64,000 nucleotides of DNA, taken from NCBI RefSeq assembly GCF_020085105.1, contig NC_058047.1:19278001-19342000 (forward strand). The letters are read 5' to 3'. The notes beneath the pieces are model-generated. The model saw nothing but the letters and a program-made list of their open reading frames with translations, was not told where the DNA came from and made no database searches. Of this stretch, positions 19,101-30,562 are shown piece after piece. A program made the translations under genes and the position numbers. Source of the stretch: Siniperca chuatsi (taxonomy: Eukaryota > Chordata > Actinopteri > Centrarchiformes > Sinipercidae). Position 1 is the stretch's first letter. Each line of letters begins with the position of its first letter.

Positions 19101-22100
19101 TTCAGTGGACATGCTTTTAAATATCTTGGGCAGATGATTTAGTGGATGATAGATAATATATATACTATTAATTTACTATATTGACAGTAATGTCAACGTA
19201 AATTATGACCCCAGGCGAATACACTTGTATGTAAATTTTATGCGCTTGATTTATGTCATAGTCCCACTGTTCAGGGCTCTTACTGTGTGCCTCTGTAAAC
19301 TGCTCACAGTGTTGTAGGTAAAAAAAAAACAACAACAAAAACCCAGCAGTATTCAGAGACTTAGTCGCTTACAATAATGCCATGAGGATGTTATTGTGTG
19401 TATCAAGTTTTAGGTCACTTGTCGTGTGATCGTCAGCATGAATGCTCCGTCATGTCAGGCAAAGATCAGAAACCTATTAAATCAGGTCAGATCGGATAAG
19501 GTAGAAAACAGCATCATTGATGAATTGCTAAATCCTACCAAGAGCTGCATGTTATGCAGTGCTTTATTTGGCCTTAAGAGTGTTGCATCTTCCCACCATC
19601 GCATCATCACAGTGCTTTTATTATGACTGTGTGTATGTATGTACATTTTTTTTTTTTATCAATGTGTTTTATGTATCATATATGTTGCTGTGTTTCTCGA
19701 TTATTTGAAATGTGTCCAACGTCTGAAATAAAGTAAACATTTGGCCCTGCAGATTCACCAAAATAAAATTCTGGTGTTGACTGTGGACAAATAAAAAAAA
19801 AAAACGAGAGAGAAAAGTACAAACTGTCATCACTGAGCGAGCACTGTGTTTCTTGTGCTGTTGGTAAAAAACATCATAGACCAGCCAGGTCACCAAACAT
19901 GCACATGCTGTGTGCATTTAAGTGGAATCACGTTTTATTTGAGGTTTTTTTTTTTTTTTTTTTTAAAGTACTGTAGGTGCTCCACAGGCTGTGAATTTGA
20001 GTGAGTCATTGCAGGTCTAGAAGTATGTATTGTGACATTTGCATCTTAATCAGTTAAAAATTAAGTCAACTTTGAATCTTAGTTGAAATGTATTCATACA
20101 CAGATTTAGCAAATTCTGAGAGCAACCATTTTTACTTGAAGGGTCTGGGGAGTTGAGAGTAACTCGTCAAGATGGGTGAGAAAGTAAATGGAGTGCAAAT
20201 TTGGTCTGTGGAGCAACTGAGACCTCCTTCTTCTCTTACACTTTTATAGCAGTAATTCTATTAAAAACAACTCAGATGTTAGCCATGTTTGAGGATTTCT
20301 CACCCTTGCATCTCGATGATTTTTCTACACCATCCTATGACACCACCCAGTAAACGAATGGGATTTACAGGCTGTCTGTGTCTCTGTGTCCGTATCCCAG
20401 TGGTGGTGTGGCCTGATGAGATGTGACTCTTTCCTGCGGCCTCACTTCTCTCCCTGCTGAGGCATTTCACAGTGGCCCTGCAGTGGCAGCCTGAGCAGAT
20501 ATAATTAGGGGAGGTGCAGTCGATACCAGGGAGTGTGTTGGCTATTGACCATTGATGTCTGTAGAGCCGTAGAGCTCTGGACAGCGACAAGGCGTGTTTG
20601 TGTGTGGGTTCTGGTACATCCGTCCTTGTAGTAATCATTGCTTGTTTGTGTACATCTACACTGTAACGTGAATGAGGTACGCATTAACAAATGGGACTGA
20701 AGGAGCTTCTCTCATTTTGTAGCTGTTCTTTTGAAGCTAAACCCCACAGCTCTGAAGACATTAGCCCATCTCAGATTGCTTCAGCTACAGGGAAGAAAAA
20801 CTCAGTCAATTGAGAGCGTGTGACCGAAGCAAATGGCACATTAGTGAATTAGGGCTGCGGTTTGAGCAGGAAATCGGCCCAGCAAGCCCCTGCTGTGTAG
20901 CAGCACTTTAGAGCCACTCACTCAGTGAATCCCACTGATACTTATCTGATCCACTGGATCCTGGATCAGTAAGGCTCAGAAGCCTCAATAACACCCCTTT
21001 CATACTGGAGAACCACAAATGATGCAGGTCTACCGAATGCATGTTGGTGCTCTGTTTCTTTCTCTCTTAAGATGAGTCGAGGGTGGGTTAAAAGATGTTT
21101 AAACAGCAATTACATGGAGTCTGGACAAGGATCATGGAGCCTGGTGACATAATGCACATTAACCCATTCAGATCAAAAGCCAACACAGGTTTAGCCTGCG
21201 TCACTGAGTTAAAGAGAATATTCGATTTCTCAGATGTGCTCCTCCTGTGACTAGCTGTGCCAAGAACCTCAGTCATGAAGGGATGAAATCGATTTCCAAC
21301 AATAACATTTCATCTGCATGTTAAAGCTCTGTGCGTGTACTAGGATTGCAATTTGTCTTAACTAGTCAGCTTATCATGTGCAGCACATTTAGAGATTGTT
21401 TTGTCTCTTCTTTTTTCTTAGAGTGCTGCAGCAGCCCCCAGTCCTGTGATGGGAGGGATGCCCCCTGGTGAGGGCATGCCTGGAGGACCCATGCCACCCG
21501 GCTTTTTCCAGGTCAGCCAATCGCCACACTGATGCTGTCTGTTACTGTTAGGAATATTCTTAAATCGACTTGACCCCCACATTTACTGTTTTTGCTTGAT
21601 AAATCACTTCATAATCAATAATCAAAACTGTCATAAATTAGCTTTGTGTTAATGAACAATTTAATTAGTGGACTGATCATTTTCCTAGCTGCACTACTGC
21701 AGGCTCCAGCTTTGTAAAATGTGGTCAGGGTTTTGTTCATCTTATGAAGCTATAGGTCTACACATTGGTGTCTATACTGCTTTTGCCTTTTGTTTTGCTC
21801 CACTCTGCTCAGTGAACTTGTAGTAAACGTCATAGACGTTCTGTCTGCCTGGGCCCCTCCAGTGCTGTAAACAGGCAGGCGTGGCCTGGCCATTTTCCCT
21901 AATGGAGAAATCGAAAGGTGCATCACCTACTGTAAATCAATATCTCATGAGGATAAACTCTTGGCAGGCAACTGGGTGGAACTGGCTCTAAGAGGTGACA
22001 TAAAATTACAATGTTGCTCTGCCTCCACTAGACCAAACTATTCACTTTAAATCCACCATCTTATTATGTACTAGAAGCCACAAATGCGTGACTCATTATG

Positions 22101-25100
22101 TGATCATGTTAATATCAGGAAAGACATTTTGACATTGATACATGAACGCACACACACTTTCATACTTTCCATACCAGAATCCATTGGAGGAGGCTCAATT
22201 AGACCCCTTACTCTCTATCAGATCAGCAGCATTAGTGACACAGTGCCGGTGTTTAGTGTTGTTATACAGCTAATTGCATAGAGCTTAATTGGCGCTGTTA
22301 ATTCAGGGAAATTAGCACTGATAACATGCTGCATGCAGCAGGCTTCTTAATGTCTTGACTGACAGGCAAAAGAGCACACATCCTCTCCATCTCTATCTCT
22401 TTTCTCTCATTCAAGGCTAAGTCATTTGCTTGCTCTTTTCTGCTCAGTCTCTCACTTTTACAGTGTTCACTACATGAAAATCTTATTTTTGTACATTTTT
22501 ACTTTTTTTTTCGCCACATTTGGTTCTTGCACTCCAACTGTCCTCTGCCCTGCAGTAACCCTGCTTCTCTCTGTGCCCCTCTTTTGTCACTTCTGTTTTT
22601 CTCTCCCTCTTTCTCTCTTCGTCTCATCCTCCCCTCCCTCCCTTCTCTATCGTCCTCCTTGCCTCTTTATTTTGTGCGATGCCACAGGGTCCTCCTGGTC
22701 CCCAGGGCTCTCCTCACCCTCAGCCTCCTCCCCCTAACAGTATGATGGGACCTCACAGTCAGGTAACACTCCCTCTCCCTCTTTCTCTCTTTTTCTCTGT
22801 GTTTGCTATCTGTGGTCATTTGGGAATGCTGGTTTTCAGTGCTGATGCTTCATGCTTTGGCATTCGTCTCAGCTTAATGCTTTATGCTGCTTTCAGTATT
22901 CACACAAACATGCTATTAAGAAATTAGAATACTACCACATTTTGAGAGATTTGTCACTTTTTATTGAAAGCTCATGGAGCAATGTTGTTTCTGTTGTAGT
23001 CCTTCATGTCGCCTCGCTTCGCCGGAGGCCCAAGAGGTCCCCCCATCAGGATGGCCAACCAGGTAGAGCGCACACACACACACATACACACACACACTGT
23101 AGATGCAGAATACATAGCACATATTTAAAACTGCAATTTCATTGGGTTTTATCTCTGTTAGCCACCAGGTGGAGGACCGGGTCCTCATCCCATGCTGCCC
23201 AACATGGACCCTACACGACCACAAGGTGTGACTCACTACTGTATTCTCTTAAACTACATACTACACCTGCAGTAGAGAAATTATTTCCTGGCTCCTCTCT
23301 TCATATAAATTTCTGTTTTCTCTTCCAGGACATCCAAACTTGGGACCAATGCAGAGAATGAGCGGCCCTCGAGGCATGGGACCCATGGGGCCTGGCCCTC
23401 AGGTAGGTTTTGTGAAATCCAAACCAAAGCTATTCTGATGGTCTTAATAGCCATATCAGTGTTTTTTCTCTTATTACTGTACCCTGTGGTTTAAATCCTT
23501 AAAATTAATTTTCACAAACAATTTTATGATATTTGGTTGTTTTCTCAGAACTTTGGTGGTGGGATGAGGCCTCCACACAACACCATGGGTCCTGGTATGC
23601 CAGGAGTGAACATGTGAGCCTTCTGTTATTTGTAAATATATTCTCTCACGTCTTTCAACCGTAATTGCATTATTTAACTAAAATTACTATTGGTATTAAC
23701 CATCTAGGGGCCCAGGGACTGGTAGGCCATGGCCCAATCCCAACAATGCCAACTCTGTGAGTACTAATGCAAAAACACAGACACGCACCCAGAAAAATAC
23801 CGGTTCAGATTGCAGTCGGATCTCCTCTCAGAGCTGCTGAGGTCTGATGTGTTCCAAGTTTCTAGTCTGGGATGTAATTGTAGCATTATGTGTCACCGTT
23901 TCCACACACAGTTGGACAGACAGCCATAATGGTATTAGGATGATCGAATGATGAATGATGACATTTTGAGGTGTAGAAATGGTTTGCACTCACCCATTTC
24001 TGGTCTGTAATGTTTGTGTTTTTGGTTTCAGATGCCTTACTCATCACCCTCTCCTGGTGCATATGGGGTGAGAGCACATCCTAGCATCTTAACTTAACAT
24101 ATACTATATGAATTTCAGCTTAGGAAAATAACATTTTAAAGACAGTTAATGTTAATGTGTCTTGTCTTAATTTTTTGACTTATTTTTGACTTTGACTTAT
24201 TCTCCATAGGGCGCTTCTGGAGGTGGGGGACCCCCAGGAACTCCCATCATGCCCAGCCCTGCAGGTTAGTGCTTCCCTGACCTAAGTTGTTAATTATTAC
24301 CCTTTTCATGCACTATCCAGTACCATTTATATGTATGATTGCACCTTTTCCAGACTCAAACAACTCTGGTGACAATTTGTACACCATGATCAACACTGGA
24401 CCCGGCAACCGAAATAATGTAAGTTGCTTTTCATCGTTCTCTTCATTCTGCATTAAAGGTGGATATTGTGATCATTGAGTCAAGTAGAAGTACTATTAGT
24501 ACAGTTAGCATAAATTTGAAGACAGAGCACTTTCTAGAAATGTATTTTTGTATCTCACTATCTACCTAATTACTGATATCCCTTTTGCACCAAGCCCACA
24601 ACCCTTATCAGTGTTGTTTGTTTTAACGACACACCTAAACATCAGGTTCAGCCCTGTGAATGTAATGGGGGTTACTAAGTTTGTAAAGGGGTTTACAGAG
24701 GACAACAATTAAGTGGCTGAGGTATTCAGAGTGTTGTGAGCTCCACTGGTTGTTATGAAAAGCATGTACCATTAACTAAACACCTGACCTCTCTTCCGTC
24801 TTAACACACTCTTTTGTTACACTCTCCAGCTACTTGCAGCTTGTGGGATAGTGAGGATTTCTGTGCTCTGGTTTATACATCCATGTCACTGGGCAAATTA
24901 ATTTTATCTATGTTGGAGTTTGAAATTATTATATTCTTGAATTCATGTCACCACTGTAAAGTACAAAAGGGCTTACAAACAGTCTTTGTTTTTTTCAAAG
25001 TAAATTAGTAAAATTCTTCTATGGATTCTGGTGCCAGACACATGAAGTGACTGAACCTGTTTTGTTTTTTTATTTGTTTTTTATTTGTGGAACTTATTAT

Positions 25101-28100
25101 TTCAACAGTTTGGCACAGTACAGACCACAAAAATAGATGATGATGATAATAATAATAATAATAATAATAATAAGATAAAATAATAAAACCTCCCTCTTTG
25201 GCACTGCGTGACATTACAATCCTAATGTACATTTGTACTATCTTGCGCTATATCACAGTACTCATTACTTGCCACATTATAAAAGTACTCATTTCAGTCC
25301 ATATTATCACAGTAGTCGCTACAGATCATGTTATCAAAGTACTCATTACATGCCACGTTATCAAAGTACTCACTGCAGATTATATTATCAAAGTATTTAT
25401 TACAAACCATATTATCAAGGTACTTATGATTACATACCATATTATCAGGGGTTTGGGACTATTCTAGGTTAAAATAAAAGGTGGTTAAACTACAAATGTC
25501 TGCTGGCTAAACTGTCCAATGTTAGGTGGTAAACTCATAAAAGGGTGAGTAAACCCTGTTGCATTTGAAAAAGGTGGGTAAAACTGTTTATCTGCGTTTA
25601 CCCTCCTCTACATCCCAAATAATAAAATCAACAGGGCTAATGCAAAATATTAATAGCCACATTATGCTTAAAGAGCTGACTCTTTGATTCGGCTCCTTTA
25701 CGAACACCTCATCTCCTCAGCCGAATCCTATCGTAAATCGGTTTGGCATACTGATGATTACAGTTAGGCTAAATGGCATGTTTGCACCAATTTAAACAGT
25801 CAGACTCCTGTGTGGATGGACAGATTGTGATTGACAGCCAAAGCATACTGTGGCAAATGATCAGCAATGGGTTCGACTGAAACAACTCAAAGGGTGGTCC
25901 AAAAATGTATGATTTTTTTTTTTATTGCTTGTTTTTGTAAGTTGCTGAAAATAGCAAAAGATCATTGATATAGGCTGCTTAAATATAATCACTTGATTGT
26001 GAGGACTGTATGATTAAGATGACTAATTTAAGTCTAATGCGTGGTCTCTTTCTTGGCCACATGAATTTTGGTATTAAACGGTCCAATAGATTAAATGTAG
26101 TTCTTGGGAACTTGACAGGCAACATTTGGAATAGATGGAGCATCCTAGGTAAAACATTCATACCTACACTCTCTATTCATTCTGTGAGGGATATGGGGAG
26201 TGGTGTCCAGCGCTACAGTTCATTATTGATACATTTCATTATTTTGTCATAATTTGCACCATATAATTTTGGTAAGGAATGAGGGATATATATTCCAAGG
26301 TATTTAATCCCTCCTTTAGGCCATTTAAACCCACTCTGGGATTTCACCGAGTGGGGAACTCCATGGCTATGTCCATGGCTTCCGTTTTATCTACATTTAT
26401 TGTATACCATGAATAAAAGCCAAACTGATGTATAATCTTTTTTTAGACAAGGTACTGTTGTCGTGTGATCAGACAAATACAACAGGACATCATCTGCATA
26501 TATTATGTTCCTGTCATCTCTGATTAGCTGAGCTAAAGGTTCGATGCAAATTGCAAACAGTAGGGGTGATAGTGAGCACCCCGTCTACAGCCTCGTTCCA
26601 GAGTAAAGGCTTCTGATCTAGACCCATTAACTCTAAGGAGGCCTGTGTGTTTTAATCCATTTGAGAAAGCTGGGTACAATATTTAATTAATTTAGTAACG
26701 ACCGTTTTATAAACCCGGTCTGATCAGAGTCCATTACATGAGTTATGATTTTGTTAACCCGTCTGGCTAGAATTGTTATTAGTATGCACTGAACCTGGTT
26801 TTAATTGAAATTTTAGTTGTTAATATCCCGTACTACCAAATTGCCTAGATTATATGATCTAGTCTTGTATCTTTCTCAGTTAGATATAGGATGTAAGATC
26901 TAATAACTTTCAGCCGGCTCAACACAAACATCAACCTGAGTATACTGCTGTTGAGGGAAAAGCAACTGCCATAAAAAACACTGGACATCATCTTTTAAAA
27001 AAATAAAATTATTTAATTGTTATGGTTTATTAAATGGTTTATTTAGCAAATGTAACTTCCTTGTGCATAGATGGCCTGCATGGAAAAACTATTTACTCAA
27101 CACTAGTATCCTAGCCTTACATAAGCACATTTGCACTATTCCTGAGTTGCACTTTCCACCCAGGAATGTACAGACGAGATTTTTATAGAAACAAAACAAA
27201 TGCACTTGTTATACTGGTTCTGTTTGTTTGTAAGTTGATAGTCTAGGTTACTGTTTCAGTCACTCTCTTGGAGCTGGAATGATCAGAACGAGGATTTTTC
27301 TGTTGAAAGAGGGACTGAAGTTGACAGTAGCAGAAAAACATACATGTACTGTATAGTAACTAAGTTCCTGGTTACTTTTACTCACTTTTACTTTGAACCT
27401 GATAGAGCTTGGTAACTGAGGACTTCCAGTTGAATGCCAACTGTGCTGTGAAGATGTGGTTAGTGAGTCCATGCTGTCTTGTTTCCCTTCCAGTTCCCAA
27501 TGGGCCCCGGCTCTGACGGACCCCTGGGAGCCATGGCTGGGATGGAACCACACCACATGAACGGGTCACTAGGTAACACGACGCACCACAATACACTTAC
27601 TAACAACACAGAAATGTTTGAGTTGCATTCTTGCAGATTAAATGATTTCAGAGTACACTTTTGTCCACTATGTCACGTGATACTTCAGTAGAGGACAATA
27701 TATTGTATTTCAGGTAGAGCCACTGCATAAAAATGGCTTTCTTATGGTCATAGAATACAAATTGATTTATTGTTTGTCATATTGTTTCATTCTTAGGCTC
27801 TGGTGATATGGATGGAATGAACAAGGTAAATCTTGTAACCATGCAGAGAGCCTTTGCATTTAGAGCTTAATCTTGAATAAAGTGAAATGTTATACATTTA
27901 AAAAAAACATTGTGCAATCTTGGTCTCCAGAATTCCCCAAACAATTTAAGTGGCATTAGCAATCCTCCTGGGACCCCAAGGGATGACGGGGAGCTGAGTG
28001 GAAACTTCCTCCACTCCTTTCAGAGTGAGAACGTAAGTCTCCCTTCTTGCCAGTTCCTCTTCTCAGCTAACATCACTAGACTGTTGGTGACTGTAATAGC

Positions 28101-28303
28101 ACTTTGATGAAGCCAGAGGTAGAGCGCTGTTGACCACACAGTAAAGCCACAGTCACAGCATATTAACATCACTGACTACAGTAGCAGTGTGGAGAGCTAG
28201 CTGGGCGTTTGACCAAGGAGAACTTAGTAGGGAAAAGGTGTGCTTTAATCGTCTCTTCTCTGTGCCTCCATAGTACTCTCCAACCATGACGATGAGTGTG
28301 TGA
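12834..28303 (+). CDS. SSBP3: Single-stranded DNA-binding protein 3, 18 coding exons
   Basis: Nuclear co-regulator of the SSDP family that binds and stabilises LDB1 in LIM-homeodomain complexes (known family role). Coding exons: 12834-12889, 13603-13675, 13844-13905, 13995-14079, 21422-21511, 22688-22762, 23000-23062, 23162-23225, 23329-23402, 23549-23613, 23708-23756, 24032-24067, 24210-24264, 24354-24418, 27494-27572, 27797-27825, 27931-28032, 28274-28303. All borders are AG/GT and the phases join to 383 aa (human about 388). The N-terminus [19 protein letters not shown] favours SSBP3 over SSBP2 or SSBP4. The LUFS/LisH domain (about residues 15-92) has [20 protein letters not shown] and [16 protein letters not shown]. 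The rest is Gly/Pro/Met-rich with [31 protein letters not shown] and the conserved end YSPTMTMSV. Exon 6 ([12 protein letters not shown]...) matches a segment that is skipped in some mammalian isoforms. It is divergent from ACOT11. Confidence 0.97.
14080..18034. other. SSBP3 intron 4, first part
   Basis: No coding exon could be supported. The longest open frame (14949-15323, plus, 124 codons) has no recognisable motif and is probably chance. A long poly-T tract lies at 14780-14810 and a (TG)n microsatellite at 16097-16125. The stretch 16230-16500 is G-rich and open in one frame, but has no splice context. Confidence 0.6.
16097..16125. repeat. (TG)n microsatellite
   Basis: About 14 uninterrupted TG units in SSBP3 intron 4. 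Confidence 0.95.
18035..18700 (-). mobile_element. Internally deleted Tc1-like transposon with TA target sites
   Basis: The element is bounded by inverted ends, CACTCACCGGCCACTTTATC at 18035 and the complement of CACTCACTGGCCACTTTAAT ending at 18700, and is flanked by TA on both sides (18033-18034, 18701-18702). On the minus strand it encodes the transposase N-terminus ([20 protein letters not shown], a helix-turn-helix start, 18577 down to about 18440) directly followed by the transposase C-terminus ([14 protein letters not shown] and [15 protein letters not shown], about 18414-18166). The middle of the gene is missing, with the join at about 18422, so the copy cannot make transposase. It lies in SSBP3 intron 4, antisense to the gene. 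Confidence 0.92.
18701..21421. other. SSBP3 intron 4, last part
   Basis: No exon or RNA gene is supported. There is an (AT)n tract at 18845-18868 and an A/T-rich stretch with poly-T at 19944-19964. The 20450-20950 part is less A+T-rich and has several ORF shadows but no recognisable protein. Confidence 0.6.
22230..22345. promoter_or_regulatory. Candidate intronic enhancer (homeodomain-type sites)
   Basis: In SSBP3 intron 5 a compact block holds several TAATTG/CAATTA-type homeodomain core sites (GCTAATTGCATAG, CTTAATTGGCGC, GTTAATTCAGGG, AAATTAGCA) and a palindromic CTGCATGCAG. It has none of the repeat character of the surrounding DNA. This is a guess from motif density only, because conservation could not be tested. 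Confidence 0.25.
23072..23098. repeat. (CA)n microsatellite next to the SSBP3 exon 7 donor
   Basis: An interrupted CA repeat begins about 10 nt after the exon 7 donor (GTAGAG at 23063) and fills a quarter of the 99-nt intron 7. Confidence 0.9.
25143..25172. repeat. (AAT)n microsatellite
   Basis: About ten AAT/ATA units in SSBP3 intron 14. Confidence 0.9.
25257..25448. repeat. 27-bp minisatellite, about seven units
   Basis: The unit AGTACTCATT...CCA.ATTATCAA recurs every 27 bp from 25257 (starts at 25257, 25284, 25311, 25338, 25365, 25392, 25419). The last unit is 30 bp. One more degenerate unit may precede it at about 25233. Because 27 is a multiple of three, two plus-strand frames stay open through the whole array and show a 9-residue periodic translation. 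That is a result of the periodicity and not evidence for a protein. The array lies in SSBP3 intron 14. Confidence 0.85.
25985..26960 (-). mobile_element. L1-type LINE fragment (reverse transcriptase), decayed
   Basis: Read on the minus strand, from high to low coordinates, the fragment shows pieces of a non-LTR reverse transcriptase in the right order. These are [20 protein letters not shown] (about 26790-26730), [20 protein letters not shown] then [19 protein letters not shown] with the catalytic YADD box (about 26590-26450), and [18 protein letters not shown] (about 26161-26100), which matches the region downstream of the catalytic core in L1 elements. Stop codons and frame changes separate the pieces. 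No 5' part, endonuclease or tail was identified. It lies in SSBP3 intron 14, antisense to the gene. Confidence 0.85.
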
Positions 28304-29700
28304 TCCCCCCCTCAACCCCACCCGACATTATTTGCCATCATTCCGAGGATCTGAACTCACTATAGGACACGGCCAAACACATCAGCACCGAATCAGGGAC
28401 AGGCGCCATTTTGGTTCCACACTAACGCCAGAATGCTGATCGGAGAAAAATCGAAATGGCTGGCGACTACTACTCCTTGCTCAAAATGAAGGACAATTTC
28501 TCCATTTATCACAACCCCAAGTGTGACAAAAACCAGCTACTGAAAAATGCATACATGACACGTTTTATGTTCTTTGCAGAGCCCCCATAACCCTCTCAGT
28601 CCCCTCAACCCTAGAGCGAAGAGAAAAAAAATGGTTGAAGTTTACCTCTTGTTCTTTTAATTATTGCTTTGTGGTGCAAGATGTGCAGGAAATGTCTCCG
28701 CTTTTGTCACTTAAAACACTGGAGAGTGTGTATATGCATTGTGAGCTTGGAAAGTCTTTGTCTTGTCATTTTACTTATCGCCATGCATACTGTGTCACCA
28801 AAGTCAGTTGACATAGGACTCAGATCTTGCCTTTTACTCAGTGGCCACCTTTTATGAAACATGTACTATTCTACCCAATGCCCACCCTTCTATTTAAAGA
28901 GGTTTGCAAGGGGAAAAGACTTGAAAGAATACGGCTTTTATTCTGACGACCTTTCACGGTATGTAAGTGCTCAGATGGTTCTTACAATGTCAAATTGATC
29001 CCATTTGATCAATTTCAGTCTCTTATTGTTGACAGCGATGCGATTCTGCACTCTTTGCTGTTTCATTTAAACAGCTAGATTGCTGTTGCGTTCTGTCAAG
29101 GGAAGCCTGACTTCGGCATAAGAAGTGAGTGCATGAATGCTGAGAATCTGTGTACAACATACTACCTAGTGCTGCTCTTCTCTATGTGGACACCTGCTTT
29201 AAGATGTGGTGTATATCTCTTTACCTGTCTGTGCTTAACACTCTGTGCTCTTCATCGTCGTAGCCTTCTGTGTTATTTCCAGTTTGGTTGATTATGATGA
29301 AATGGCTGTGAATGAGCTGCCCATTTAAAATCTGGCATACATATTGGTTGTTCATACTTCCCTCCTGCATCATTGGTCGTCCCCTTCTTGCCCACCCACA
29401 CATTTTTTTAATATTTTGATACAATCTTTGACTACATATATTGCCCCAGTTATTCAGAGTTAGTCAAAGCTTTCTAAACCGATTCTAGTAGGCATCATTA
29501 TAAACTTAGCGGCAGTCTTGTAAATGTGATGAATTTTTTTTCTTTTTTCCTGTGAACATTACGCATTATACACATCTGTCCTATGTTGCCTTTATTTGCT
29601 GATATTTTTTTATTTCAAATTAAGGAAAGATTGCTTGTTAATATAATTTTACAATAACTTAACTACCTGTGTGGGTTGTTTTATTTTGAATCATGTCGAT
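28304..29700 (+). other. SSBP3: Probable 3' UTR of SSBP3
   Basis: This sequence follows the TGA of SSBP3 in its last exon. It has no repeat character until about 29.9 kb and no open frame of interest, as expected for a long 3' UTR. I see no canonical AATAAA on the plus strand before about 30.26 kb; an AATATA variant occurs near 29640. The 3' end is therefore a guess. Confidence 0.45.
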
Positions 29701-30167
29701 TCATATCACATTAGTTTCAAGAGTAACTGAGTTTAGAATATGCTACTAAAGCTGTGGACATGACAAATAGTGATAAATGAAAACTTCAGTTACACATATA
29801 CAAAGTATTCAGCTGATGCATAAAACTTGCCACAAAGAGTGATGTCTTGTAAGGTAGCAGATGTGGGGAAAATACAGGTGTGAAAGTATAATTGTTCAAC
29901 AGTCAGCAGCTAACATTACGTTCACATGTCCTCTCCTATTACTGCTCCAACAACACCATACACACCAGCCTGTAGTAGGCAGGATGCATCAGCAGATCAC
30001 TTATCTCTTCACTTATTCGTGCCTGCAGTGGAACCAGGGGGTGCTGTAGTCCACAGCTACCAGACAAACAAGATCCTGGAGCATGAGGGGGTGACTTTGT
30101 GGCAGGGCAACACTCTGCATGCTGTGACATGAGAGGACAAGGGACACAGTGTTTCAGTTGTGTACAC
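29701..30167. other. Intergenic DNA between SSBP3 and DIO1
   Basis: I see no supported gene. Short ORFs at 29861-30132 overlap each other in several frames and have no motif. Confidence 0.5.
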
Positions 30168-30554
30168 CAGTGGTTCTCAACTTGCAGGTGGGGACCACTC
30201 CAGTGGGTCACTAGATAAATCTGAGGGGTCACAAGATGATTAATGTGATGGGAAAGGAAAATAAATAAATAAAAAATAATAAATAAAATAAATAAAAATA
30301 AATAAATAAAAATATATATATATATATAAAAATATACATTTTTTTCTAATCTGAGGATTTTTGTGAAATATTGGTTAGTTTTACCTCTTGGAGACTAAAT
30401 TATTCAAATGACACAATGTGAGATGTTTATAGGAGAAAATGACTCTTTGGTAGAAGTCCTCACAACCCACAGACATCTAATACCTGTGATGAGGGGTAGC
30501 AGGTTGACACTATTTTATTTTATGGGATCAAAGGCCAAAAGGTGGGAAGCTCTG
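30168..30554. mobile_element. hAT-type MITE with 8-bp target-site duplication
   Basis: The left end CAGTGGTTCTCAACTTGCAG (30168) and the complement of the right end, CAGAGCTTCCCACCTTTTGG (ending at 30554), are imperfect inverted repeats of the hAT type. The flanking octamers GTGTACAC (30160-30167) and GTCTGCAC (30555-30562) agree at 6 of 8 positions, which suggests a mutated target-site duplication. The interior has no ORF. It contains an A-rich (AAATA)n and (TA)n stretch at about 30260-30345. Confidence 0.75.
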
Positions 30555-30562
30555 GTCTGCAC

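Noticed and set aside
22426..22927. Overlapping Ser/Leu/Pro-rich open frames around SSBP3 exon 6.
   Set aside because: The upstream part is the CT-rich polypyrimidine region of the intron. Only 22688-22762 is coding, in the frame set by the neighbouring exons.
25198..25472. Two overlapping open frames with periodic Tyr/His or Ile/Thr-rich translations.
   Set aside because: They are produced by the 27-bp tandem array, whose period is a multiple of three.
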